Shown: positions 12,086 through 24,617, counted from the stretch's first letter. The stretch is 64,000 nucleotides of DNA from Pleurotus ostreatus/Saccharomyces cerevisiae fusant (GCA_024196135.1 JAMQCK010000039.1:62001-126000); one strand, 5' to 3'. Numbers and translations: made by a program. Notes: a model not told the origin generated them from the letters alone.

Positions 12086-13312
12086 CTATTCTTTCTTTAT
12101 ATCCTTCTTCTCTGTCCTGGGCGCGCTCGCGGAGCCGCGCGCGTAGCCAATCGTCCCAAGCAGCACAAGCGCCGCCCCCGTCCACATCATCCGCTGGTCC
12201 ACCCTGCCCTTCGAGGTCCCGAAGCCCGCGACGCTCAACACGAGACTCACGGCCTTCCGTATAACGAGGATGAGCGTCACCGTCAGCGAGCTCACGCGCG
12301 ACGTCAGCCGGTGCACGCCCGCCGAGCAGACCAGCTGCGTGAGCGTGTTGAGCGCAAGGTCAAGGAACGGCTCGGGCAGGCGCGTCTGCACGGTGAGCAC
12401 GTCGGACTGGACCTTATATGTCTCCGAAGGCGCAGGGAGGAAGAAAGGGGATATGTAGGGTGATAAGGGTATCCGGACGGCCATGCGCGGCCCTGCGTTG
12501 AGTGCAGTAGTTTGCGCGACGAGGTCGTCCCAGGTTAGCGTGAAGAGCGGGAGGCCGAGGACGTGTAAGTAGAATATGGACTCTTGCCAGGCGGGCAGGG
12601 GTTCTAGGGCGCCCTTCTTCGCGGGTGCGGCTTTCGGGAGGTTGCTGAAGGCGTAGTCTTGGATAAGGCCGAGACATCCTGAGAAGACGAGCGCGGCGAG
12701 GAGAATCGCGATGCCAGTGAGGTAAGTCCACGTGTCCGCCTCTGCGGAAGAAGTAGACGCGGAGCGAGAAGGTGCCGCAGATAGAGTGGTCAGAGCCACA
12801 CCTATCGTCACCACGAGTACAGAAATGACCTGAGTAAAATTATATCTACGAGAAAAAATTGTTAATGGTCGTATAGGAGGCAGAAAAGTTGCGGAACGAA
12901 CCTCTTTCCAGCGATAACATATCCAAGAGCCATCGTGATGACGAGGCCAGCACTCCGAAATATTATATGCACGGCCATAGGTATGCGGTACGCAAACGCG
13001 GCGTTGTTGAGCATGGAGATGAGAAAGTGGAGGACCACCTGGGCGCAGTATATTGCGAGCTTGATTCGTCTTGGCCTAAGTCGCGGGCCATTGTCCGTCC
13101 ATACTATATGTTGCCTCAATCCGAACAGAGAAATGAGTAGGAACTGGGCGAAGGTGATGAGCGACCCGGCCTTTGGATAGTTTGATGTAAGGCGCTCGAG
13201 AGTGATAGCGTTGCTAGAGAAGAGTGTCCATGGGTTACAATCGACTTCAAGCGCACTGGGCTCACCTGCAGCAGCCTCCGAAGACAAGACCGAGAGTCGG
13301 CACCCAGTCCAT
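12086..13312 (-). CDS. YEA4: UDP-sugar transporter, YEA4 / UAA family
   Basis: This multi-pass protein resembles yeast Yea4, which carries UDP-N-acetylglucosamine across the ER or Golgi membrane for chitin and glycan synthesis. The start at 13312 gives MDWVPTLGLVFGGCC, which joins across an intron to SNAITLERLTSNYPKAGSLI. Membrane segments continue with SLITFAQFLLISLFG, the family segment MLNNAAFAYRIPMAVHIIFR and SAGLVITMALGYVIAGKR. A second intron (about 12848-12903) leads into YNFTQVISVLVVTIGVALTT, and the rest of the hydrophobic segments lie in the last exon. The C-terminus is basic and acidic (RTEKKDIKKE), a common ER-retrieval-like end. Nucleotide-sugar specificity is taken from the family and not shown by the sequence. 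The gene sits between two copies of the unknown family and is convergent with copy 1. Confidence 0.9.
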
Positions 13313-13795
13313 GATGGACGTAGGGGTGATGTTCGACACGTGTCCAAGCATGTGACGTGACAAAAACTCACGCGCTCGCGGTCACACAACAGCATCGTCT
13401 TCCGAACCACAACCCTGGACATCGAGAACGCCATTTCGCCTTGGCACTGGTGTACTCTGCAAGCGCCTACATATATCGTACATGCCCCCACTCTTGGCGA
13501 ATGAACATTACTTGAAATTTGAAAGCCTGAGGCGTTAGTACTAAACAATGCATCCCATATCACTGAGCAAGGCACTGCCTATGTGTCGCTTTCGGTGCGT
13601 TTCTATTACTCTTCACGATGTACCATGTAAAATAACTGAGCCAAACTAGACCCTGAACACGGATGCGTCTAGCAACGTGGCAGCAACGCATTGACTGGCG
13701 CCGTAAACACGCGTTCACAGCACTTCAAAAGCCCTTCCGGCCCCACAGATCGCCTGGACCTCCTTCTTCCTACCGAGCGACACTACTTGGGTGTC
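13313..13795. promoter_or_regulatory. Divergent promoter region, transporter / unknown copy 2
   Basis: Both flanking genes start here and point outward. An open frame continues upstream of 13796 but has no clear earlier ATG matching the other family members. No distinct TATA box was found. Confidence 0.35.
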
Positions 13796-16700
13796 ATGAA
13801 CAATGCCGACTTGCTTCCTCTTCTCAGTAATGCGAGCGCATCAACCGTCCCTCGTGCCACAATGACCACGCTCATTGTGCGCGACTGGAAGAGCTGGCCT
13901 TCCGTGTTGCTTCCCTTCGTCGAGCCACTCAATAGTAGTCGCGGCGAATCAGCCGGTCAGGTGCGTGTGCAATACTGCTCGCTATTCGCCCTCTTACGGT
14001 CTTACAGTCGAGCGCATTCATCTCGTCTGATAATCAGCATCCCGCCTTATTGTGTTGCTGGCGCAGAATTGAGGCCCAAATCATTTCCGAACGGCAACTA
14101 CCTCATCTCGGACCGGATTCCCATCATCGTGCTCTGGGACTCGGTCTCGGGGATGCGCTGGCGCAAGTCGTACCTGGGTCCAACATACAGTACGTGCGCC
14201 TCACTTCTGAGATGGGCTCGACCAAATAACACTACCGCAGTTTCATGACATCGTTCCTACCTTGCGTGTTCTCTGGCCAGTCGCATTATGTGGACATCGA
14301 TGCCTTGCCACAGCGAGAGACCGTGACAGCACTCCTCACTCTTCCGATTGATCTCCTCGGCGTCACCGCTTCGGAATCTGAAGAAGAGTCTGAGTCGAAC
14401 GGCAATGAGTCCAATCGACTTTCTGACATCCAAGTCGATCTGGACGATGAAGGAAGTGCTTCGGCCTCTACAAGGCTGTCTGCCTCTCTACGCTCGTCCC
14501 AGCATCTCTTAAGCGGCTCGTCGGCACCAATATCTGACGACGGGAGCAGCGGTCTCGTCGCTTCTACCTCGCTGGAGTCTGCGTCAGACTCTTTCTCTGA
14601 AGCGCACCTTCTGCTGCCCCGATATCCCAGTGACTGCGTACCTGTTGCTGTGTTCTGCATCGCCACACACGACGAACTCTACGGCATCGTAGCCAGCGCA
14701 TTGATGCAAAGACATACCCTTGGCATCGACACTCCGCTGCTTTCTCTCGCCTTTTCTCCGGAAACCTGGAAAGTACAGCTTGTAATCGGCTGGGCATCAA
14801 CGTGTACAGATCACGACAGCGTGAGTTTTCCGTCTCGTCACCATTTTCAGCTACGTACCGACGTACGCTCACCCTTTGCAGGTGGATCTGCACATCGCGC
14901 ATGCACCTTTGACGCAGGGAGAGGACCATAGCCTGGGTGTCTTTGACGTCTCTAACTTCGCTTCATTACGCACCCTGTTTGATTTTCTCGTCGCTCTCGC
15001 TCCTGCTCTTGCGACTCCGATGGCAGATGCACAAGAGATGATACGCAGCCAGTCGCTACCGGAGCGTTCGATGCGGCGAGCTGACGGCGCCGCAGTGGGA
15101 TCGGTTCATCACGACTTCCAGGCTCGTATCGAGGCCTGGCTTCGGGGCTTCAGGTCAGGGACTTGATTACGCTCACAACGCGCCAGGCTCATTATTTGTG
15201 TGAAGCTCATCAGATGTACCGGATTCGTTGACTCAAGACGAGCGGTACGTCGTCTATGATAGACTCTGGACATTATTGACCAACGGAAAGGGAGCGTGCG
15301 CAAGTAAAGTACGTGGCCAACAACCCCGCGGTTCCTAGAGTTTGACCATCGCGCTTACCTTCTTTCAGCACCTCCGGCCTGTAAGTCAAGCTATCTTCGC
15401 TGACGATAACGCAGCCTAACACATTTTGACGGCTAGCGACTTGAAAGACTTGAAGGACGAGCGAGAGAGGATCTTGCAGGATGTCGCGAGGTGGGTCGTC
15501 GATTGTGGCTTATCCCTCACCACCACTCATACATTTTCCCAGTCCTGATAAATGCAGCGTCCTTCTGTACGTGCAACCCCTGTTTATCCGCTCCTGTGCG
15601 ACTGAAGATAGATTTGATGTAAAGTTTCTATCCCGAGCATCGTCAAGAGCAAAGCGTTTCATCGTGTGTATATCACCTTTCTCATGCTCGTCCGAAGCTG
15701 ACACTTCGTTTGGTAGAGATGAAAACTATCCCGCTCCGGCCGATGTGACAGTGTTTGACGTCCTGCTTGAGAACAACGCTGTGGTGCACCCGTGGCCTAC
15801 CCCAGACTTTCCCGATGGTCTATCTGGGATCGACATGACGAAGACGATCTGCCAGGATTATGTCTACGCCTACAAGTTCCCCGAATCCATTAACGGTGAT
15901 GGTATTGACGCTCTTTCGGTATGTCCCGCTGTCTTTGTGCTTGCTTTATCTCACTGTGGATAGGCACAGGCCTCGCAGGCCTGGGGTGATTATACTGATG
16001 CCGTCGCCGAAGACGACAGGTTACGCAACGCGGCTGGCATTCCTCCAATCAGAACCACGGCCGCCTCGCAGCTCGATGTACTGCGCATACTGCCCGAGAT
16101 CCTCCGCATATGCGGGAACGCGCAACGCGATGTCGATCCCACTGGATCACGGCAAGATTGGGATGCGCTCCTCCAACTATGCCTCCAGGGTGCATCGAAC
16201 GCCGCACTCGCTGTCCCGCACATCCGGTATGCTTGCTTATCGTGCACGCGCAGGCACCACTGAGTCGAACGATTTTGCAGATCGGAGCGCAGTGTACCCT
16301 TCCCTCGAAATGCCTACTTCGACGAGATACACAGACAACCTAACTTATACTATGGGCAAGGGCCTGTTACGGGTCCTTTCCGCAAAAACCTCTACGGTCT
16401 GTTTTGGCGTCCCCCTCGGGTACCTCGTAGCACGGTGCCTGCTTGGCTTCAGCGAGCTAGATCAGAGTTACAACGAACAATGGCGGAAGAGCATACGTTA
16501 CGAGTGCGCTGCGCTGGCGCCTGGATGCACAGGCAGCTCGTTGAATCGGGCCGCTCCGAGGGCTTACTCATCGACCTGCGCGTGCTGGACTCCGCCGCGG
16601 AGGCCTCCTGCGACACCGTCGCTTTCCTATCTATCCCTGACGTATTCTGCGTTGACGGAGCAGACAAAGAAAGCGTACAACGGGTGGCAGAGTTCGGCGT

Positions 16701-17654
16701 CATTGGGGAATATAGTCCGAACCGACCCTCGCGCCATTCTTTTACCTGGAATGAGGCGGGCAATGCGAGGGCTTTGAACGCGACTCGTCCTTCCAGTCAG
16801 GAAGACCAGAACATGACTTCCCGAGACGGCTATGCAAAAAGCTACAATGGTCAGTGGCGCTTTCCTTTAGTTCAGCCGTCTTACTCAGCAGCGCGACAGA
16901 GTTACCACTGCCGCTCCTTTGGCTCGAAGATAGCATGGTGCACGGGAGCTTCGACGAGGCATTTAACCAGTCCCGCTATCGTATCCTCTCTTCTGGCCGA
17001 TTCTTGGCTGCCATAGGGATCTATAATCTTCCCATCTTCGCTATCGCCACAGAAGGCTCAAAAGCCCATCTCCTCTGCGGCTGGGCGACGAAATCCGTCC
17101 CCAATCCCGAGGTGAAGATGCCCTCTTACGCATGCACATTTCAATCTAACATTCATACGTAGCCTTGTGACGTCCTTGTGCATCTTGCAGACTTCAATTT
17201 TCCCGTCTGGAACCTGCAAGACACAAACGAGGCCATCAAGTTCTGCGCTTTTCTTCTTCAACTTCGCCATTTGCACGCACCTAGGGTTCAAAAGGCATTC
17301 GAGGCGTGCAGAGAAGAGTTCACCCATGCATGGACATGCGACCCGACCGCTGGCCGCTTCCAGTGGACCTTGCAGCACCAGCAGCGCGACGCCCTACTCA
17401 AGTCCCTGTACGAGAAGCGGAAAACACAGGAAGACAAGTTGAGATGTTGGAGTCCGAGAATTGACGAGGTCGAGGGATTGATGGAGGCTTTGGAAGTTCC
17501 CGCGTCGACGGAATCCTCTGTACCTGCGTGGGTGCGAGAACTGGACGATAGAGTTTGCCGCTTGGATCCGGAAGAGCCCGATGAGCGGCTGCAATACATA
17601 GCGTCTGTTCGCAGTGATTGCTTAGCTATGACGCGTATACTTCTGCCTCACTAA
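13796..17654 (+). CDS. Unknown large family, copy 2
   Basis: This is the best-preserved plus-strand member of the family, spanning 3859 bases against 3847 and 3874 for the other two. The start MNNADLLPLLSN was chosen because WKSWPSVLLPFVEPL just after it matches the first exon of the other copies. Blocks follow in order: QLPHLGPDSH (split by introns near 14080-14190), LPIDLLGV, VPVAVFCIATHDELY and LSLAFSPETWKVQLVIGW (14640-14795), HIAHAPL..EDHSLGVFDVSN (14890-14960), WPTPDFPDGLSGIDM (15792-15836), FPRNAYFD (near 16302), DLRVLDSA and CDTVAFLSIPDVF (16576-16650), GIYNLPIFA (near 17018) and FQWTLQHQQ (near 17357). A Ser/Glu-rich acidic linker lies around 14380-14580. No known domain is recognised, so no function is proposed. 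The tRNA-Leu gene follows 123 bases downstream. Confidence 0.75.
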
Positions 17655-17777
17655 AAATGACTGAACATGTTTGCGAGCTCAGATGAATCTAATTTCATTG
17701 TATGGCGTTCGAAGCCCAGTGTTTGCAGGTAGTTAGGTTGCAGCTATAAGGAGTGGCAACGCGGACAAGATGAACAG
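17655..17777. other. Intergenic, copy 2 stop to tRNA-Leu
   Basis: Nothing is seen here apart from the 3' flank of copy 2 and the 5' flank of the tRNA gene. Confidence 0.3.
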
Positions 17778-17870
17778 GGCGAGATGGCCGAGCGGTCTAA
17801 GGCGCTAGAATCAGGACATTACTGTCTCATCTAGTCCTCCGGGGCGCGAGTTCGAATCTCGCTCTCGTCA
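17778..17870 (+). tRNA. tRNA-Leu(CAG) with a short intron
   Basis: The acceptor strands GGCGAGA and TCTCGTC pair over seven positions (one G-U), with discriminator A. The D arm contains GCCGAGCGG (A box). The anticodon stem is CTAGA/TCTAG with U33 and anticodon CAG. The 20 bases between the stem strands are a 7-base loop plus an intron of about 13 bases after position 37. A long variable arm, typical of leucine tRNAs, precedes the T arm GCGAG-TTCGAAT-CTCGC (B box). A T-rich terminator follows within ten bases. Confidence 0.93.
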
Positions 17871-18218
17871 ATGCTTTTGCTTTGGAAGAGAGAAGAATCA
17901 AGAGGCGAAGTTGCGAAGTTGAACTGAAAGCCTTCCGTTTTGGGACACAAAAGGCGATTGCCGGTGCGCGGGTGCTTTATCTTGACCAGCCGACGCCACA
18001 TCATTGCCAGTATCATAGACAGTAGCGTGGCCTTTTGAGTTCCTCGCCATTTCCTCCGCCCACGCATCGTCCGACCACGCAGTGTGCGTATTTTTTTGGG
18101 AGGCGAAGCTTCCCAAAAAGGGCTTGCGTCATACACACGTGATCGCATTGGCCGCACATAAAGTACGCGCTGCGCGGGGGAAGTACCGACCTCTTTCTTG
18201 GAATCGCAGTCATACACG
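17871..18218. other. Intergenic, tRNA-Leu to small coiled-coil gene
   Basis: It holds the tRNA terminator and the upstream region of the next gene. I see no supported coding sequence. Confidence 0.35.
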
Positions 18219-18871
18219 ATGGCCAGCATCAACGCTCAGAAGCGCAAGCGCCTCCCCGACACTCTTAGTGACGCTGATTACGCGGCTGCGACGCGCTTCC
18301 TGGCATATATGGAAATCCTGCAGACGCGCATGCGCGAGGACGAGAAGGCGCGCCAAGATACCCTCACAATGGAGCTGGCGGTTATCCAAGCGAAGATCAA
18401 GCTGGAGGAAGTCCGGCAGGTTGGATGGAGCTGTGCGTATCCCTGTCCATCTGAGTGGGCTATCACTCATGCGTGCTACAGTCCCGGATGTGGAGACTTG
18501 TGAGTCTTGACTATGGCGCAGGTTCACTCCCCAACCTTGAGCAGCGTACACCAGCTCCGTGTCTGCCCCCAACACTTCTGCTAGCTCGTCCTGGCTTCCC
18601 CCTAACCAGTCCACTTCGTTTGGAGGCGGAATGTCATCTCAGGCGAAGGACAACATGTACATGGATATGGCTCCTGACGAGCAAAGCCAACATGGTAGCT
18701 GGAAGGGCCAAATGAGTGTGTATTGTTGTCATATACCACCAGTTCTGCATGCTGATTGTTTGCGGTAGCGTCAGCCAGTGAGTGACCTGCATATATGCGG
18801 TCGCATTTTCATTGACAATGGCAGGCGCATATCCTGGTCACTTCAATCACGCCTACGAACCCTCCAACTAG
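18219..18871 (+). CDS. Small hydrophilic coiled-coil protein, unknown
   Basis: A frame can be followed from the ATG at 18219 through five exons to the stop at 18869-18871, giving roughly 155 residues. The first exon encodes a basic start (NAQKRKRLPD) and a long charged helix that looks like a coiled coil (residues 15-70, with MEILQTRMREDEKARQD). A micro-exon near 18482-18499 (FPDVET) is followed by a Ser/Asn/Gln/Met-rich disordered part (SSSWLPPNQSTSFGGGM), and the protein ends HFNHAYEPSN. All junctions used are GT-AG. No known family is recognised. It lies in the segment between the tRNA-Leu and the recombinase-like gene, so it could belong either to the host chromosome or to a putative insertion. 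Confidence 0.55.
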
Positions 18872-19119
18872 GTCTGCGCTCGTCATTGCTATGTTCTCGC
18901 TCTCGCGTCGCTTTCAACGCTCTCGTCACGTCTCGCATGGACTCGATCTCGGACTTGCCGTTCGGACTCGCCTCTTCCTTCGCCTGCAATCGTTTCTAAT
19001 TCCATCGCCTGTCACTTGTACATCATACCTAAACCGTCGTTACCGTAAAGTACCAACTGGTCAATCAATTGTAAAGTCCTGCCTAAAGAAGATGTCCCGC
19101 GTCCTCCCACTCGTGCATC
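18872..19119. other. Intergenic, convergent 3' ends
   Basis: It separates the small coiled-coil gene (+) from the recombinase-like gene (-). Nothing else is seen. Confidence 0.3.
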
Positions 19120-22100
19120 TCAATCATCGGCATCGCGCTCCTGCGACGGATCGTGGCGAAGACCTGCGCAAGGTGCGTATGGTGTTCGAAAACCTCCGGC
19201 GAGCGAGCCTGCATCTGTTGCGGATGAGCCAACATTGATGTACGCGCGCAAGAGACACACCTGGGATAGCCAGTCCTGACAGTCCTGCATCAAGTCATGT
19301 ACGTCGACCGCACCAGAGGACTCTGCGGCGTCGACACGAGCCAGCGCAGCCTGCCATTCGGCGGGAGCGATGTCAATGTGTCCACCGGCATTCATCAGCA
19401 AAGTCTTGCCGCGCTCGTATACCGCCTGCAGAACGTCGGCGCCGAGACCGTCGAACTGATCCTCGAGAATCTGACAGAACCACTGTCGGTAAGCAAGGAA
19501 AGAGCGGGCAGACAACAAGCGTACCATGGAAAATGCTTCGTAGTCCTGCGCGAGCATCGCCTGCTGGTCCGATAGAAGGGAGATATCGGCGAATGAGCGT
19601 TCGTCGTCGACGTGGGCGACGATACCCTTGTTGTTGGTGCAGGGCAGGAACTCATCGTCGTCCGCGCCGGCGATGCTGTTGTGGCCGTCGCTGTCGCTCG
19701 ATACATCGTCGACAAAATCTTCGCCGTCGTCGTCGCCGTCGTCGATAGGTCGGTCGTCGGCCTCGCTTTCGTTGTCGTCGCTCCCCACACCCCCGGCCTC
19801 CGGCCGATACTCGTCCTCGTCGCTCTCCGCAGGCGCATTCACACGAGACGACACATGCGGGATCTCTTGTGCATCCTCCTGCGCCTCCTCCTGCGCCTCC
19901 TCCGCCTCGTCCCCGTCCGAGTCGTCCCAGTCAGACCAATCGTCGTCCAGGTCCGAGATATCAGGGGTCTCGTCCAAGATGCCCTTGCGCCTGATCAGAC
20001 CCTTCGGCTGCAGGTGACCTTTGGTCGCGCGGCCGATCTCGCGGTGCTGGTCGAACATTTGCGCGTACTTGGCCTTCTCCGTGCATCGAAAGCGCATGTG
20101 GATGACCAGCGCGTCCAGGTTACCCTTGCTGTAAGAAACGTAAGTATGTAGGAACGCCTGACTGGATCAGCGCACGTACTGAAGTTGACAGCCAGGGCAT
20201 TGCAATCTGCGGCCGTCGCGCACGATCGTGAACAGCGTCTCGCGCCACTCGTTTAGGTGCTGGGTTCTCCTGCGAGAGATGAGCTCTAGCCGTAGACAAG
20301 CAGAGATGGGCTTACTGGTGGTTCGTCAACTGCGACTTCGTCTTGAACGTCTCCTTCAATTTCGGTGCGCTCGTCCCTCGGAGGTGATGTTTGTTGAGAT
20401 GCGCTCGGAGTGGTGGGCATAGGGTGCAGATGTAGTACTCGACTCTCTTCTTGGGGCCGCTCGTGACCTTGACGTGTGGAGCTTGTTGCTGGGCGATGAC
20501 TGTACCGAAGAGGATGCGCCTGAAGATGCAGAGCGCGTCGAGCGAGGACATGGTGCCGAGCGTGCGACCTGCCTCAGCGACCGTCCATCGGTCGTTCAGG
20601 TCGTCCTCGATGTCATCGTCCTCGACGGCCGAGACGACAGTGTCCTTGACCGGAGCGTCATCCTCCCCCTCCGCATCCAGCTCATCGTCATTGTCAGCGC
20701 CATCCACTGGCGCGCGCGCCACCTGCGCTGTCGCCGCCTCCGCGGCAGCATCTACCTCAGCCTGCCCCAGGCCGGCCTTCTCTGCCGCAGCGGCGGCCTC
20801 GGCAGCTGCGTTCTTCGCGCGGGTAGCATTCCTGCGAGCATACATGATCTGCGGCGAGCTGCAGGTCTCCGCGAAGACGGCATCCTCGTCCGCGCCGTCG
20901 AGATCGAGCGCGTTCACCATCTGATCCTCAGACGTTAGCGAGACCGCCATCCGATGCCTGTAGTCCTTGATGATGCTCGCGGTCACGAGCGAGGGAGCGT
21001 CGCGCAAGAATGCGCGAGCCTGCTGCCGTTCCGTCAGGGTGCCCTCTTTGTTGTTGGCAAGTGCATGTTCGGTGATGTCACGCGCATCCTCGTCCTTCTC
21101 CTGCATGCGGTGCTTCTTCCTGAGTTCGAGAAATTTGGCGTGCTTGGCATTGATAAGTTTCAGTTGCTGGAGCAAGGCAAGTAAGCGCGGGTGCGATATT
21201 GGGAATCCGAGAGGACATACTCGCGAGGCTTCTTCTTCGGTGACGCCCCGCTTGAAAGACGCGATGGGCTTCTTGACGACCTTTGTCGTGGCGTGCTTGA
21301 ACATAGTGCGAACCTTGGTGATAGCGAACTCTTCCACCGGGCTGTTCACGTTGTAGAGAGCCACGTAAGCGGGCAGGAGGCTGTCGCGCGCAGCCTCGGC
21401 TTGCACGACTTCGGGGTGCTGAAAACACGCATGAGCGCAGGCGACAGAGGGGAGGTCGGCTGGACAACTCACAGAATCACCGCGCGCATTGGCGGCCTTG
21501 TTTGCAGCCTGCTTGTACTCCTTGATGGCGGCTGCAGAGCCGTGGTCGACGAAACTGACGTGAGAGCTGGCGATGCGGGCGAGAGTATCGATGGCGACGG
21601 AGAATTGCTGATGGTGGTCGTGGATGCGCTGCAAGCTTGCGGGGGATATGTGGGGGTCCGTAGTGAGACGGAGGGCAGTGAGGTCGATGCCCTCGGAGCC
21701 CGTCGAGTAGTACTCGCGTTGGATGGCGGTGTCACCGCTGGGTTTGTGATGTAAAACGAGGCCTGACGTGACTGCGTCGGACGCAACCGCATACTGTGGG
21801 GTGTGTGAGAACGGTGAGTATGAATGATTCGAGTGAGAGCGTACCTCGTGAGCACTTGCACGTCTGACCATGTGCGTTCCGCCTTGAGGGAGAGCGTTCC
21901 TCCGGGAGAGTGAGCGGCAGTTGTCCGAGAAATGATGCGCCATCGCCGGGGTATCGAGAAGCAGTTCATGAGCTCCTTCGTTAGCCGCACAGCAGCTGAT
22001 GTGACGCGCGCGTGTGAGGAAGTGCTAAGGGGACGAGGAACTGAACACGTACAGAGGGTAATCGAGGAACTCTTGCTTGATGTGGCGCTGGTATGCGTCG

Positions 22101-23756
22101 GACGCCTCGAACTCGTCGAGTGTCTATACGCCTTTCGTTAGGATGGACACGATTAAACAGGGATGGACGGACGGACCGTAAAGTCTTGGAATGCACCGAT
22201 GGAGATCAGATAGACGTTTAACCAGGACGGCAGGTCGAAGGGCGCGAGCTCAGGGCGCTGAACAGACCGGACGACCATGTGCTGAGGTCGGTCCGAGTGA
22301 GAATGTAAGTGTCCCTGTGTGTGCGTGGTGTGAGCGATGGATGGCGCGGGCGAGTGTCGCTGGCTTACCTTGAATGCTCGCAGCTTGAAGTGGACTTCGT
22401 ATCCTGTCTCCTCCTTGAAGATGCGAAGGTCAGCTAGCTTGATGTAGAAGCCCTTGTCGAGAAGGTCCTTCGTGGCAGGTCCGATTGTCGTTGGGCGAAC
22501 GGTGAGATAGAAGGGGAGAAGGATCTTGATAATGCTCTGGATATGATATAGAGGGTTCGGGGCAGTGCGCATATCGGCGAGGGCGCCGGTGATCATGAGA
22601 AGGACCTCCCAGAGCCCAAAGAAGAGTTTGCGGGTGGGCGAGCGGTCGAGGTCGTACATGTTGGATACTGCATAGCGTGAGCGTAAAGGGAAAGGGACTG
22701 ACGGGAGGAGCACTTACAAGAGACGACTTGATCACTGAGCGTGTCGAACAGTTGTTGCTCGATGATGAGCTGCACGCCGCACGGCGCGAAGTTCTCGTTC
22801 GGGTCCGTCACGTAACGGATGATGGCCTGGCAGAGCAGACCCATCCACCACTGGACGGTGCGCGACTTGAGAGGGCGCTTGCGGTTCCGAACGCCCAGGA
22901 CGAACTTGAGCTGCAGGTCGAGTGAGTACAATGGGTATATGCGTCCATTCAGTTCATGACGTACGGTGAACTCCAGGAAGCGCGGGGCAAGCGCCACGAC
23001 GACATCTGGATCCCAAGCGTGTGCGATCGGTTTGTCGCCGTAGACTTGTATGTAGAGGAGCAGCCAGCGGGCGTAGATGAGGTTGTGCCCGCTGATGGTC
23101 TTGGGCGATATGCGGGATTCGTGTTGGCCAACGTGTTCGTCAATAGTCTTTAGCAAGTCGGCGATGTTGATGCCCTCCTTCTGCAGCGTGCTCGCGAGCT
23201 TCAGTTGCTGGTTCATGAGCATCCGTTGGACCTGGGGACTGTCGGTAGGAGGGAGGTTCCGGCGCCTGACGAGGTCGTCCATGCCCTTGCGACGGGCGGG
23301 TTCGGGCGCAGGCGCGGACGTGGACTGGGCAGGATCGGCGGCCACGGCGCCAGTCTGACGCGCACTCGGGTGTTCGACGGTGGCGGCGAGGTGCCTGACG
23401 GACGCAGGGAAGGCGGCGGCCTGCGCGCGCAGGTCCTCGTACCCATCTGCGTGTTCCTCGGCAGGAGCCCAAGCTGCTCGGCGGTTTGCTGGTGCATGAG
23501 GAAGCACGGGATCGGGAGCTGGAGCTGGGTCGGGAGCGGGAGCGGGAGCGGTAGCTTGAGTCGGCGGCTGCTGAGCTTGAAGGCGAGCGAGCGTGGTTTC
23601 ATGGGACGAGCGATGAGGATGGAAGGCGTTTCGAACGAGGGTCGTGGTGCGCTTAGCTGCGCGTGAGATGGCTTCCGTGGTCGGTTCGACCGCGCGGCGC
23701 ACCGCGCGGGCGACACTGGTGGACGCGACCTTGGGATGGAACCCGGGGCGGTCCAT
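19120..23756 (-). CDS. Tyrosine-recombinase-like protein with zinc-finger tail
   Basis: The start at 23756 gives a basic, Pro/Ala-rich N-terminus of about 170 residues. A helical region follows (ISGHNLIYARWLLLYIQVYG) that looks like an integrase arm-binding domain. Splicing across five junctions is consistent and yields the order expected of a tyrosine recombinase. An Arg in LTVRPTTIGP (near 22480-22500) sits before a beta-hairpin with FKLRAFK. THMVRRAS (21861-21878) supplies an H-x-x-R motif. SGLVLHHKPSGD and IQREYYST (21700-21765) supply the second His position and candidate Tyr nucleophiles. Downstream are a helical region, an Ala/Glu-rich and acidic linker, two Cys/His clusters (CTLCPPLRAHLNKHH near 20395-20440 and CPGCQLQ..HMRFRC near 20080-20210), and a long acidic tail ending at 19120. 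From memory, DUF3435/Crypton-type fungal recombinases often have a C-terminal zinc finger. The assignment rests on motifs, not on a search. Confidence 0.6.
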
Positions 23757-24172
23757 GAGCGACGTTTTCCGTGGAGGCGCGCCTTATATATGCGCCCCCG
23801 CCGGGCGGCGTCGGGAGAAGCAAAGCAGGTGGGGGGTTCAGCGAGGGGAGGCGGGCGGCGGGCAGGGCGCGACGGTGAGCGGGAGGTAAGGGCGGGACCC
23901 CCGAAGCAACTGGCTTCTTCGGGAGGGAACGGAGCGGGCCTTCGTCATCCCAGTCGTCATCGAGCTTGTTCAGAGGGGCGGGCGAGGGGCAGAGGCGGTC
24001 GTTGAACGTGTTGGGCGCGGACGGTTGAAGGCGGACGTGGCGGATCCGATCATGTCATGTCACATCACACCGTATGTTCTCTGTCACGGTTCATTTGGGA
24101 TGTAATGCCTACGAATTAACGCTACGTCTCCTTCCCTTTGAGCACGACGCCGTATCGGACACATACTGAAGA
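23757..24172. promoter_or_regulatory. Upstream region of recombinase-like gene
   Basis: No coding sequence is supported. A minus-strand TATATAAG sits at 23784-23791, followed to the right by a GC-rich, purine-skewed stretch. Confidence 0.4.
23784..23791 (-). promoter_or_regulatory. TATA box very close to recombinase ATG
   Basis: TATATAAG on the minus strand, only 28 bases from the ATG at 23756. A normal initiation distance would leave almost no 5' UTR. Confidence 0.5.
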
Positions 24173-24576
24173 CTATTGGACGCAAGTCATATGGGGCAGG
24201 GAATGGGACGCACAGGCAACGATCTCATGGCTCAAGGCGGCCTGGAAGTTGTGCTGGACGAGCAGCCGAGTGCCGCAGCGCATCCCGTTCTGGTCCTTGG
24301 TGTTTGTGGCGATCAGGTCGCAGAATGCGTCTGCCCAGCGCTGCATGACTGCGGAGGAGAGTGGGGTGTCGGTGGCCGAGATGAAGTGAACCTGTGCGGG
24401 GAGTGAATGGGGTATATGCGCGTGCGCGGATGCCCTACCATCGCGGGCAACAGGCGAGGTGCGAGATTCTCGACGGCGGCCACCGTCCACAGCTCCTCGC
24501 GCGTGCTGCCGTACCGTAGTCGGAAGAGCTGGAGGTAGTGGGATTCGACGAGGGTGCGGTCGGCGGTGGTGAACAT
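24173..24576 (-). CDS. Small unknown protein of about 114 residues
   Basis: Two exons are joined by an intron near 24390-24440, giving MFTTADRTLVESHYLQLF at the start and HMTCVQ at the end. The product is mostly helical and neutral, with ELWTVAAVENLAPRLLPAM and AVMQRWADAFCDLIATNT as clear amphipathic helices. No known domain is recognised. The ATG at 24576 is 33 bases from a minus-strand TATATAAGG, as in the two neighbours on the same strand. It lies upstream of the recombinase-like gene and could be an accessory gene of the same element; that link is inferred from position and promoter only. Confidence 0.5.
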
Positions 24577-24608
24577 GATGGTCTGACTATGGGTTGAGCG
24601 ATCCGTCA

Positions 24609-24617
24609 CCTTATATA
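24609..24617 (-). promoter_or_regulatory. TATA box close to small unknown gene
   Basis: TATATAAGG on the minus strand, 33 bases from the ATG at 24576. Confidence 0.5.
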
